Source: Pectobacterium punjabense (GTDB lineage: Bacteria > Pseudomonadota > Gammaproteobacteria > Enterobacterales > Enterobacteriaceae). Taken from it: a stretch of 64,000 nt of DNA. The stretch is taken from positions 992,001 to 1,056,000 of the forward strand of contig NZ_CP038498.1 of the NCBI RefSeq assembly GCF_012427845.1. Reading direction: 5' to 3'. The notes under the pieces are model-generated. The model made no database searches and was not told the origin of the DNA. It was given only the letters and a program-made list of their open reading frames with translations. This document shows positions 34,029 through 41,150 of the stretch, piece after piece (the stretch's first letter is position 1; each line of letters starts with the position of its first letter). A program made the position numbers and the translations under genes.

Positions 34029-35323
34029 TGGGATTACCTGCTGACAGTGTCATCGCATTCACACTCCAGAGAATGGAGGAGGGTATTTCCCGACAGGGAA
34101 ATAGTGACTCCTCGAGCCCAGTCAATGAACGTAGCGGATTGCTTTATCTGGGGAATGTGCATGATGCCGTTCCCCGGCGACTGTTTCTGGATAGCAGGCT
34201 TAGCCCGCTGGATAAAACAGCATGGGTGATGATCCGTTTATATGCCCAGCAAAATGATGGTGCGGTATTTCCTACATACGATGAGCTGCAACTCCAGTTG
34301 GCTTCACCTCACGCAGAGAAAGCCTCGCGCGAAACCATCAGCCGTACGCTGCTAATGTTGCGAATAACCGGCTGGCTTAGTCTTTGTAAACGTGTGCGCG
34401 ATGAGTATGGGCGCGTACGCGGGAATATCTACGCTCAACATGATGAGCCGCTGAGCTGCCGCGATGCGGAAACGTTCGATCCAGGCTGGCTGGATTTGGT
34501 TGCACGCAGCTGCGGACATAAAAATAAATCCGTACGGATGACCGCACTCAATGTTTTGGAGGCGATCCGCAACGACCCCTCCATGCGACATCGTCATTCC
34601 AGAGTGTCCATGATTGAGGCACGCCTGGATTCACCATCAACGCCCTCTCAACTGGCATCACTCCAGCGGGGAATGCAGCCGGGTTCGAATTCCGAACTCA
34701 GTAAAAAACAAGGCGAGATAAGGGAAAAATCACTGAGTTCGGAATCCGAACTTAGTGATGGGAATAGCAATAATACACAGAGTTCGGAATCCGAACTCTG
34801 TCTAAAATCAACAGGTTATAACCAAGTTCGAAAATCGAACTGTAACGTACGTAGTTTCACACACAGTGTGAATAAAAAAACGTACGTACCCGAGGGAAGG
34901 GATCGTTTAACGCTGCCTGAAGCGTTGCTCAGCCGGATCAAGCCCCATGATGCCGACATGTTGACCAGGCAGCTCTCCGTATTGCCGGATGAGCAAGCAT
35001 CTGCTCTGCTGACCATGCTGAATACACAGCTCAAGCGCGGGCAGTTAGCCAACCCACTTGGTTGGCTATTGTCGATGATGAAATGCGCCCGGGAAGGGCG
35101 ACTGGTGCTGCCAACTGAGCAAACAGAACAATCAACAGGAAGCGTAGCGCTTTCTGAAACGGCGAAGGGAAGAGCGTCGGCAACAATGACACCAACGGTG
35201 GAGCGTCCCGCTCCTGAGCTGGCAGAAAGCCTTCCTGCGCAGCCAGCCTCCAAGGCGAGTCAGGAAAGAGTTTCCAGCCTGGTTTCTGATATCAGAGCCA
35301 GAATATTGAACGCTGGAAAATAA
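34025..35323 (+). CDS. STY4528-like ICE replication-associated protein
   Basis: 432 residues. The N-terminal half (about 45-150) contains a winged-helix region: DKTAWVMIRLYAQQNDGAVF, then TISRTLLMLRITGWLSLCKR. The middle (about 220-290) is a low-complexity Ser/Glu-rich linker and the C-terminus a helical domain. The layout and place between DUF2857 and topB fit the STY4528 pathogenicity-island replication protein. The linker-coding DNA carries four 15-bp palindromes, so the coding sequence doubles as a DNA site. It ends at the start of the repeat array. Confidence 0.7.
   Translation: MMGLPADSVIAFTLQRMEEGISRQGNSDSSSPVNERSGLLYLGNVHDAVPRRLFLDSRLSPLDKTAWVMIRLYAQQNDGAVFPTYDELQLQLASPHAEKASRETISRTLLMLRITGWLSLCKRVRDEYGRVRGNIYAQHDEPLSCRDAETFDPGWLDLVARSCGHKNKSVRMTALNVLEAIRNDPSMRHRHSRVSMIEARLDSPSTPSQLASLQRGMQPGSNSELSKKQGEIREKSLSSESELSDGNSNNTQSSESELCLKSTGYNQVRKSNCNVRSFTHSVNKKTYVPEGRDRLTLPEALLSRIKPHDADMLTRQLSVLPDEQASALLTMLNTQLKRGQLANPLGWLLSMMKCAREGRLVLPTEQTEQSTGSVALSETAKGRASATMTPTVERPAPELAESLPAQPASKASQERVSSLVSDIRARILNAGK
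34683..34840. repeat. Four GTTCG-N5-CGAAC palindromes inside a coding sequence
   Basis: GTTCGAATTCCGAAC (34683-34697), GTTCGGAATCCGAAC (34737-34751 and 34782-34796) and GTTCGAAAATCGAAC (34826-34840) share invariant arms, with starts 54, 45 and 44 bp apart. The two middle sites extend to AGTTCGGAATCCGAACT. They lie in the linker-coding part of the STY4528-like gene. Regular spacing and conserved arms point to a protein-binding iteron or operator set. Confidence 0.8.
34844..34888. repeat. Paired AACGTACGTA repeats around a CAC palindrome
   Basis: AACGTACGTA occurs at 34844-34853 and 34879-34888. Between them TTCACAC-ACA-GTGTGAA (34856-34872) forms a seven-base-pair palindrome. They follow directly on the GTTCG array and are probably part of the same control or origin region. 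Confidence 0.6.
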
Positions 35324-35710
35324 GGTGGTTAAAAATTGTGCTTGCTGCCAGTGGCAGAAAGGTCAAGAAATGAGCAACCTGATGTCCAGGATGGCATGCG
35401 GGGTATCTGGCTAGTACGGATTTGGTGTGGTGGTTAAAAAGTGTACTGTGTTGCGCCCCGCAACACAGTATGAAAAACAACCAGTGCGATATTCAGGGTG
35501 GTATACGGGATATCAGGTCAGTACGGATTTGGCTGTATGGTTAAAAAGTGTACTTTGCTGCCACTGGCAGCACGGTATGAAAAACAACCAATGTGATATT
35601 TAGGGTGATATTTAGGGTGATATTCGGGGTACCTGGTTAGCGTGGATTTGGTCGTGTGGTGAAAAAGCGTACTTGTTGCGCCCCGCAACAAGGCTAAAAA
35701 ACAACCATAT
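35324..35710. repeat. Four-unit direct-repeat array with alternating hairpins (candidate origin)
   Basis: Units begin with TGGTTAAAAA at 35326, 35431, 35538 and TGGTGAAAAA at 35657, i.e. every 105-119 bp. Each holds a hairpin: CTGCC-AGT-GGCAG (35345), TACTGTGTTGCG/CGCAACACAGTA (35444-35470), TGCTGCC/GGCAGCA (35556-35572) and CTTGTTGCG/CGCAACAAG (35672-35692), so two hairpin types alternate. Three units share GAAAAACAACCA- or AAAACAACC-like tails; two or three share GTACGGATTTGG. Unit 3 carries a 12-bp tandem triplication (GATATTTAGGGT). No gene is present. pKLC102 has repeat-rich oriV DNA, which makes an origin the leading guess. Confidence 0.75.
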
Positions 35711-35828
35711 TGATGCGCTTGCGTCAAATTCGTGAAACCAATATTGAGTTTTGCGTTGTTGGGGGAGTCCTCTTTATTAACTATTTAGTCTTTCTTAACT
35801 GATTAATTAACAGGTTAGAGAGACAACG

Positions 35829-36581
35829 ATGGCTGAAAGAGTTGGAAAGACGACGGGTGCATTGCAGTCTGAGTTAAAAATTGAATTGCATACTAACTAT
35901 GCAATCAATCTCTGGGTAGGGCGCCGAAGAGTAAAACAGAATGACGAAAATGGTGTTGCTGCCCGTCCTCCTATTATGGGAATGCCCGGGTTCCTGCATC
36001 AGGCTGCGCGTATCAACAGCGATTCGCTGAAGAACAACCCATGGGCTGACAAGACCATGTTGGCTCTTGAGGAAAAACTCAATGAGGCCAGCACATTGAT
36101 GCATGAAGAAATTGCATCCCTGGATAAGGAAATGAATGTATTGCCTCGGGGAGTCACTCTGACGGAAGCCGTTGCTAAAGAGCCTCTGGACATCAAGGTA
36201 TACAGCAATTCGCCACTGGGATATCGCTGTGTCTATCTGCTGATTGGGTTTGACCAACTGGCTAAACAGGTTTTACAGGCATTTCACTATGGCTTGATTT
36301 CACGTAATCGTCGCGATCAGTTACTTCAGGGGAATGGTCGATCGCTACGCCAGATCTACTCGATTGTTTTGAAATACCGATCGGTTCCAGTGTCACGAAT
36401 TGACGCTATCGAACAAAATGAAGCCTGGCAAAAAGCCTGTGAGGCCTTAGGTGAGCCCGATCGTGATGTATTGCTGGGTAAGAAACGTTCCATATTCTCT
36501 CCGCCAATCCATGAAGCCAGCGTCAATTTGTTGCTCATGCACGATAAAGCGCGCGCGATTCCTACGTCAACTAATCGGTAG
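35829..36581 (+). CDS. TIGR03761 family ICE protein (PFL_4669-like)
   Basis: 250 residues, soluble, beginning MAERVGKTTGALQSELKIEL and containing PLGYRCVYLLIGFDQLAKQV and LLGKKRSIFSPPIHEASVNL, blocks I associate with the TIGR03761 family of the ICE backbone. It is placed between the repeat array and topB, like its relatives. Function is not known; a role in replication or DNA processing is inferred from context. Confidence 0.75.
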   Translation: MAERVGKTTGALQSELKIELHTNYAINLWVGRRRVKQNDENGVAARPPIMGMPGFLHQAARINSDSLKNNPWADKTMLALEEKLNEASTLMHEEIASLDKEMNVLPRGVTLTEAVAKEPLDIKVYSNSPLGYRCVYLLIGFDQLAKQVLQAFHYGLISRNRRDQLLQGNGRSLRQIYSIVLKYRSVPVSRIDAIEQNEAWQKACEALGEPDRDVLLGKKRSIFSPPIHEASVNLLLMHDKARAIPTSTNR

Positions 36582-36595
36582 TCTGGAGGGACGTT

Positions 36596-38608
36596 GTGCG
36601 CCTCTTTATCTGTGAAAAACCCTCTCAGGCCAGAGATATTGCTGCTGTTCTGGGAGCAACAAAGCGAGGACAAGGTTTTTTATCTGCTCCAGGAATAACC
36701 ATAACCTGGGCCCGGGGGCACCTTTTAGAAACCGCCTCACCAGAAGTCTATGGCACCCAGTTTGAGAAACCGTGGCGAATAGATGTGTTACCGGTTTTGC
36801 CCCCCGTATGGCAGATGGTTGTGAAGTCAGAATCGTCAGACCAGTTCACGGTCATCTCCCGATTGTTGAAGCAGGTTGATGAAGTCGTCATATCAACTGA
36901 TGCTGATAGGGAAGGAGAAGTTATCGGATGGTCTCTGTTGGAATATTGCGGATGGAGAGGTCCCGTTTTTCGTTTGTGGCTGTCTGCATTGGATGAGTCC
37001 AGTATTCGTGCTGCATTAGCTGCTATCAAACCAGGTTCAGAAACAAAGCCGCTTTATTATGCTGGCCTGGGGCGTTCGCGAGCGGACTGGCTAATAGGTA
37101 TGAACCTGACCCGGCTTTATACCGTGAAAGCTAGGGATAAGGGATATGACGGGCTTCTGTCTGTTGGGCGAGTGCAAACCCCTGTATTGGCGATGGTCGT
37201 TAATCGTGAGCGAGAAATAGCGACGTTCGTCCCTAAACCTTACTGGCAAGTATGGGTAGCACTACAGTCTAATGGTGTCCGTTTCTCTGCGCAGTGGGTT
37301 CCAGCGAAAATGTATGTCGATGAAGAGAAACGCTGTATTCATCAGGACATCGCTCAGCAAGTTGCACAGCTTTGTAAACAAACAGGCAAGGCAACGGTAA
37401 TTGAGCAGGAAACAAAGCGAGAAAAAGAGGCTGCACCCTTGGCGTTCACCATGGGAACGCTACAGCAGGCCTGCGGCAGACTTTGGGACATGAGTCCTCA
37501 GAAAGTGCTGGACATAGCACAGAGCCTGTATGAGACGCATAAAGCAACGTCTTACCCGCGAACCGATTGTGGGTTTCTTCCTGAGTCAATGCGTGAGGAA
37601 ATTCCTGATGTCCTGAGTGCATTGGTGAAAATCGACCCCTCACTACAGGCGTTGATTTCTCAGCTAGATACTCGTTTTGTTTCCCGCATATGGGATGACA
37701 AAAAAATGACTGCCCACCACGGTATCATTCCGACACGGCATGTTTGTGACATGTCGAAGATGAGCGATCAGGAAAAGCAGGTTTACGTGTTAATCAGACG
37801 ACATTATCTAGCCCAGTTTTTTCCTCTGCATGAAGTCGATTTCACGCGACTTTCCCTAAATATCGGAGGCCAACTGTTTCAGACAACGGGTCGGGTCGTT
37901 GTTGTTCCTGGGTGGAAACGTTTGTTTAGTCAGCAGGATGACGGTGAGCACAAAGAGTCGGCGGCGGATGAGAAAGATCAATCTTTACCTATGCTGGTAA
38001 AAGGAGATAACGGTGCTGTTACTGGCGCTGAGATAAAGGCGCTGAAAACAAAGCCTCCCCAGTATTTTACCTTCCAATCATTGATTGCGGCCATGATGAA
38101 CGCTGCGGCGTATGTGACCGATTTAACATTGAAAAAAGTACTGAAAGAGAACGCAGGGTTAGGTACGGAAGCGACGCGTGGTGGGATTGTCGAAACGTTA
38201 CTTGCACGTAATTTCATCATCATAAAAGGTCGCTACTTGCGTGCAACAGATATTGCGATGGATCTTATCGACGCTTTACCTCACGCATTAAAGGAACCGG
38301 GTATGACGGCGCTTTGGGAGCAGGCGCTCGATGAGGTTGCTAAAGGGAAAATGACGCTGGATAACTTTATGTCCCGGCAAACTCAGTGGATTTGTCAGCT
38401 TGTTTCCCTGGGCGCTCAACAAGATGTTGTCGTTCGCGTTCCTCCTACGCCTGCTTGCCCGCTTTGTGGTAGTAAGACGCGGTTACGAAAAGGGGTAAAG
38501 GGATCGTTTTATGGTTGTGAGAAATATCCTGACTGTAAGGGGATGATTAACATCCCTGGCCAAGGCAAGAATACGGCACCTAAAACACGAAAGAAAAAGC
38601 AGAATTAA
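36596..38608 (+). CDS. topB: DNA topoisomerase III of the ICE
   Basis: 670 residues, GTG start with GGAGGG eight bases upstream. TOPRIM domain with the metal-binding DADREGE (102-108). The type IA fold follows, with SVGRVQTPVLAM (189-200) and the catalytic SYPRTD (Tyr about residue 320). A C-terminal zinc-finger/ribbon carries CPLCGS and YGCEKYPDCKG. It would decatenate or relax single-stranded DNA during conjugative replication, and TopB is a standard gene in this ICE class. Confidence 0.9.
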   Translation: MRLFICEKPSQARDIAAVLGATKRGQGFLSAPGITITWARGHLLETASPEVYGTQFEKPWRIDVLPVLPPVWQMVVKSESSDQFTVISRLLKQVDEVVISTDADREGEVIGWSLLEYCGWRGPVFRLWLSALDESSIRAALAAIKPGSETKPLYYAGLGRSRADWLIGMNLTRLYTVKARDKGYDGLLSVGRVQTPVLAMVVNREREIATFVPKPYWQVWVALQSNGVRFSAQWVPAKMYVDEEKRCIHQDIAQQVAQLCKQTGKATVIEQETKREKEAAPLAFTMGTLQQACGRLWDMSPQKVLDIAQSLYETHKATSYPRTDCGFLPESMREEIPDVLSALVKIDPSLQALISQLDTRFVSRIWDDKKMTAHHGIIPTRHVCDMSKMSDQEKQVYVLIRRHYLAQFFPLHEVDFTRLSLNIGGQLFQTTGRVVVVPGWKRLFSQQDDGEHKESAADEKDQSLPMLVKGDNGAVTGAEIKALKTKPPQYFTFQSLIAAMMNAAAYVTDLTLKKVLKENAGLGTEATRGGIVETLLARNFIIIKGRYLRATDIAMDLIDALPHALKEPGMTALWEQALDEVAKGKMTLDNFMSRQTQWICQLVSLGAQQDVVVRVPPTPACPLCGSKTRLRKGVKGSFYGCEKYPDCKGMINIPGQGKNTAPKTRKKKQN

Positions 38609-39133
38609 CTGATTGCAGGCGGGGGGATGAGTTGTTATTGTGCATCCGGCTCTGAAGCCGCACCCCGTGACTGCGGTCTCTGTCAGCGTTTGCATAGCGT
38701 TGTCAGTGAACAGTCTGACTGACAGCTCCCTCACCTGAGAGCCGAGTCTGAAGGCACTAAAACTCCGTGAAACCAGTGTCGGGTCCTGAACATACCCCGG
38801 AGCTACTGTGAAAACAGATATACCGAAGATCGATGGTGCAGATCGTATGGCGGTGCCTTGTGGCACCGCTTTTTTTTTTATTTTCATTCTTCGGTGATGA
38901 GTTTTTCCATAGCCGGAAGATTGACTTCTTTTTCACCAGGTTTAATGATTAACAGGCCAATCGTTGTCTCTGACAACTGCCAATGTTCCCGTGATTTGAG
39001 AGGAGCGCCTTCGGGTAATCACATGCCAATGCCATCGTTAACCTGAGAGATGGCGCTTTCGAGCGGTAAATCTGTTTAACCTTTGAAAACAGAGACCGAA
39101 TACCGGTTAAGGCCCACTTCACTCATACAGCCA
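38609..39133. other. Noncoding region with terminator and hairpins downstream of topB
   Basis: No ORF of note. After the terminator at 38850, further inverted repeats appear: GCCATC/GATGGC (39031-39036, 39049-39054) and TTAACC/GGTTAA (39076-39081, 39105-39110). The 240 bp before the terminator contain CTCCG/CGGAG and CTGAC/GTCAG complementary runs and could encode a small structured RNA. No family recognised. Confidence 0.45.
38850..38879 (+). terminator. Strong intrinsic terminator
   Basis: GCGGTGCC-TTGT-GGCACCGC is a perfect eight-base-pair stem followed by ten T residues. It closes the upstream (topB) transcription unit or a small RNA encoded just before it, so the STY4534-like gene needs its own promoter. 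Confidence 0.9.
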
Positions 39134-39238
39134 GTCAAAGGCTCAATTGTCTTTGACTCCCCTGCGGGAAACATACTCCCGCCAGGGATGACTGTTTCTC
39201 CGCTACCTGTTTGTTTTTTACTCCGGAGAAACATCATG
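39134..39238 (+). promoter_or_regulatory. Three-hairpin leader hiding the ribosome-binding site
   Basis: Three consecutive inverted repeats precede the ATG at 39236: GTCAAAG/CTTTGAC (39134-39157), CCCTGCGGGA/TCCCGCCAGGG (39160-39187) and GTTTCTCCG/CGGAGAAAC (39194-39202, 39224-39232). The last pairs the whole ribosome-binding site (CGGAG) of the downstream gene. This looks like translational control, for example autoregulation by a nucleic-acid-binding product, but the effector is unknown. Confidence 0.65.
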
Positions 39239-39739
39239 ACTGCAAATAAATCTACCCAGAATCAAGCTACTAGCACTCAAAATGGCAAAAGCAATGAGTA
39301 CTTCAATCTGAATGTTACTGGATTGGGGTATCTGAGCGATATTCGCCATGTTACTGGACCGAATGGTCCATTCATCAGTTGTGTCATCAATGCCTTAAGT
39401 GGTCAGAAAGACAATGCGAATTATGTTCGCTTTGACGTGACCCCAGCAGGTAAAGAGGCCATCGCTTTGATTAAACGCTGCGAAAAAGCTGTTGATGAAG
39501 ACAAAAAGGTGTTGATTAATTTCACACTGAGCAATCTGTCTCCCAGCATCTTTACGCTGAACTCTGGTGACCATGCCGGTGAACAACGTGTCAGCCTCAA
39601 AGCCCGTTTAATCAAGATCACCAGGATTAAAGTGGGTCAAGAAGAAGTCTACAAAGCCGAGAAGTCTGATTCATCTGACTCCACGCCGATTCAGAACAGC
39701 CCTGCGGATTCTAAAGCGTATGCGGAGAATTCGTTCTAA
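39236..39739 (+). CDS. STY4534 family ICE replication protein (DUF3577)
   Basis: 167 residues from the ATG at 39236, directly behind CCGGAG. It has a compact beta-rich domain (about 22-140): YFNLNVTGLGYLSDIRHVTG, then PFISCVINALSG and RVSLKARLIKI, and a Ser/Asp-rich tail. The pattern matches DUF3577 proteins, which resemble OB-fold single-strand binding proteins and sit beside ssb in SPI-7-type ICEs. A role on single-stranded DNA is inferred. The upstream open frame to 39083 is excluded because the leader is highly structured. Confidence 0.78.
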   Translation: MTANKSTQNQATSTQNGKSNEYFNLNVTGLGYLSDIRHVTGPNGPFISCVINALSGQKDNANYVRFDVTPAGKEAIALIKRCEKAVDEDKKVLINFTLSNLSPSIFTLNSGDHAGEQRVSLKARLIKITRIKVGQEEVYKAEKSDSSDSTPIQNSPADSKAYAENSF

Positions 39740-39808
39740 TTCGTTCTGATAACAAGCATCCCTTAACCCCTCTGCTTGCAGAGGGCTTCAACAGGCAGGA
39801 GAAAGATT

Positions 39809-40357
39809 ATGGCTTCACGTGGCGTAAATAAAGTAACACTTATCGGATTTTTGGGACAGGATCCTGAAGTTCGTTATATGCCAAATGGTAACGCAGTTAC
39901 TGGTATTACTATGGCAACGTCAGAAACCTGGCGCGATAAACAAACTGGCGAAGAAAAAGAGCGTACTGAATGGCACCGTGTGGTGATATTCGGCAAGCTT
40001 GCAGAAATCGCCGGAGAGTATTTGCGTAAAGGGTCTCAGGTTTACATTGAAGGGCAACTTCAAACACGTAAGTGGCAAGACAGTGCGGGTGTAGATCGTT
40101 GGACGACCGAAATTGTAGTCAGCCAGCGTGGCACGATGCAGATGTTAGGATCTCGCCCGAACGATGGAAATAACAATCAAAGTGCAGCCAATACTGCATG
40201 GGGAAAACCTCAGCAGCCAGTTGCACCGGCGCAGAGTGGTACGCCTCAGTCTCAACGTCCAGCAGGCAATGAACCGCCAATGGACTTCGACGACGATATA
40301 CCGTTCCTTGGGTTTGGTTATGGTGTATGTCGCAAAGCGATTTATGCTGTTTCGTAA
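39809..40357 (+). CDS. ssb: Single-stranded DNA-binding protein
   Basis: 182 residues from the ATG at 39809, with AGGAG upstream. OB fold 1-115: [20 protein letters not shown], then [21 protein letters not shown] Gln/Pro-rich linker follows, then the acidic tip MDFDDDIPF. Unlike E. coli SSB, which stops there, the protein continues for 16 more residues ([16 protein letters not shown]). Similar extensions occur in some ICE-borne SSBs. It would protect transferred single strands and recruit repair proteins; the extension may alter partner binding. Confidence 0.9.
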   Translation: MASRGVNKVTLIGFLGQDPEVRYMPNGNAVTGITMATSETWRDKQTGEEKERTEWHRVVIFGKLAEIAGEYLRKGSQVYIEGQLQTRKWQDSAGVDRWTTEIVVSQRGTMQMLGSRPNDGNNNQSAANTAWGKPQQPVAPAQSGTPQSQRPAGNEPPMDFDDDIPFLGFGYGVCRKAIYAVS

Positions 40358-40363
40358 ACACAT

Positions 40364-40393
40364 GCACCAGTCTTTGACTGGTGCTTTTTTTTT
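40364..40393 (+). terminator. Terminator after ssb
   Basis: GCACCAG and CTGGTGC form a seven-base-pair stem with a seven-base loop, followed by nine T residues, six bases after the ssb stop codon. Confidence 0.88.
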
Positions 40394-40404
40394 ACATGAC
40401 AGAG

Positions 40405-40426
40405 CTTGTCGGCGGAATAATCGCCT
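40405..40426 (+). repeat. Leader repeat, copy 1
   Basis: CTTGTCGGCGGAATAATCGC plus CT matches 19 of 22 bases of a motif at 41096-41117, just before pilL. The two copies flank the DUF4160/DUF2442 pair. Confidence 0.6.
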
Positions 40427-40529
40427 TTTTACCTATCTCAACGGGAGAGTCAGTGTGTCGCAATACTTGTCTCAGGTTTGACTGGCGCATTTTTATTCAC
40501 CATAATCCAACGTAATGAAAGGGACGCCG

Positions 40530-40772
40530 ATGCCAGTGATACTGAGGTTTAGAGGTTTTACATTTTTCTTCTACTCGAATGAAGGCAACCCCTTGGAGCC
40601 AGCACATATCCATGTACGAGGTTCAGGCGCGGAGGCCAAATTCTGGTTAATGCCAGAGGTTGAACTTGCTCGAAATGATGGGTTTAATGCTCGAGTGTTG
40701 AAAGATCTCTCCGAAATTATTGATACTAACAAAGCGTCATTTCTGGAGGCCTGGAATGACTATTTCAGCTAA
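40530..40772 (+). CDS. DUF4160 family small protein
   Basis: 80 residues from the ATG at 40530, with AGGGA upstream (ATG 40515 is in frame). The family string FYSNEGNPLEPAHIHVRGSG with the conserved PAHIHV is present. DUF4160 genes are usually followed by a DUF2442 gene, as here, with a 17-base overlap. Such pairs have toxin-antitoxin-like distribution, but no activity is established as far as I know. The pair interrupts the ICE backbone between ssb and pilL. Confidence 0.75.
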   Translation: MPVILRFRGFTFFFYSNEGNPLEPAHIHVRGSGAEAKFWLMPEVELARNDGFNARVLKDLSEIIDTNKASFLEAWNDYFS

Positions 40773-41004
40773 GAAAGTTCGTTTCGATGAATTCAACATG
40801 TGGGTAGAACTGAGTGATGCTCGTACCTTGGGGATCCCGTTAGCCTGGTTTCCCCGACTGTTGCATGCAACAGAAGCGGAACGGAATAACTATGAACTGA
40901 GTCCCCGCGGTATTCACTGGGATAATCTTAATGAAGATATTTCTGTTGAAGGTTTGCTTGATGGACGTGGCGATGTTACCCATCGTCCTCACTATGCAGC
41001 ATGA
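40756..41004 (+). CDS. DUF2442 family small protein
   Basis: 82 residues from the ATG at 40756. The segment RTLGIPLAWFPRLLHATEAE followed by NNYELSPRGIHWDNLNEDIS is the DUF2442 signature (WFPRL, GIHW, LDEDIS-like). It overlaps the DUF4160 gene, so both are made together. DUF2442 is thought to be DNA-binding or antitoxin-like. A terminator follows 24 bp downstream. Confidence 0.75.
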   Translation: MTISAKKVRFDEFNMWVELSDARTLGIPLAWFPRLLHATEAERNNYELSPRGIHWDNLNEDISVEGLLDGRGDVTHRPHYAA

Positions 41005-41028
41005 TTATTTTTATTAATCCAATAATGT

Positions 41029-41060
41029 AACGCTGGCTTCGGTCAGCGTTTTTCTTTTCT
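41029..41060 (+). terminator. Terminator after the DUF4160/DUF2442 pair
   Basis: AACGCTG and CAGCGTT form a seven-base-pair stem around GCTTCGGT, followed by TTTTCTTTTCT. It isolates the small pair from the pil operon. Confidence 0.85.
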
Positions 41061-41095
41061 GAGCACGTTTTTAGTTTAGCGTTGTTCAGTCCCTG

Positions 41096-41117
41096 CTTGT
41101 CGGCAGAATAACCACCT
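41096..41117 (+). repeat. Leader repeat, copy 2 (pilL leader)
   Basis: CTTGTCGGCAGAATAACCAC plus CT lies 34 bp before the pilL ATG. CCACC within it can pair with GGTGG next to the pilL ribosome-binding site (GGTGGAG), so it may also affect translation. Confidence 0.55.
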
Positions 41118-41150
41118 GATTTTGAGATTTCTCTTAAACGGTGGAGACTG

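Noticed and set aside
35324..35710. CRISPR array
   Set aside because: Only four units, about 105-119 bp each, with conserved sequence throughout and no short repeat/unique spacer pattern; no cas genes in the window.
35292..35727. Two minus-strand open frames of 62 and 69 codons with similar sequences
   Set aside because: They arise because the direct repeats have lengths that keep one frame open. Codon content and repeats fit noncoding array DNA better.
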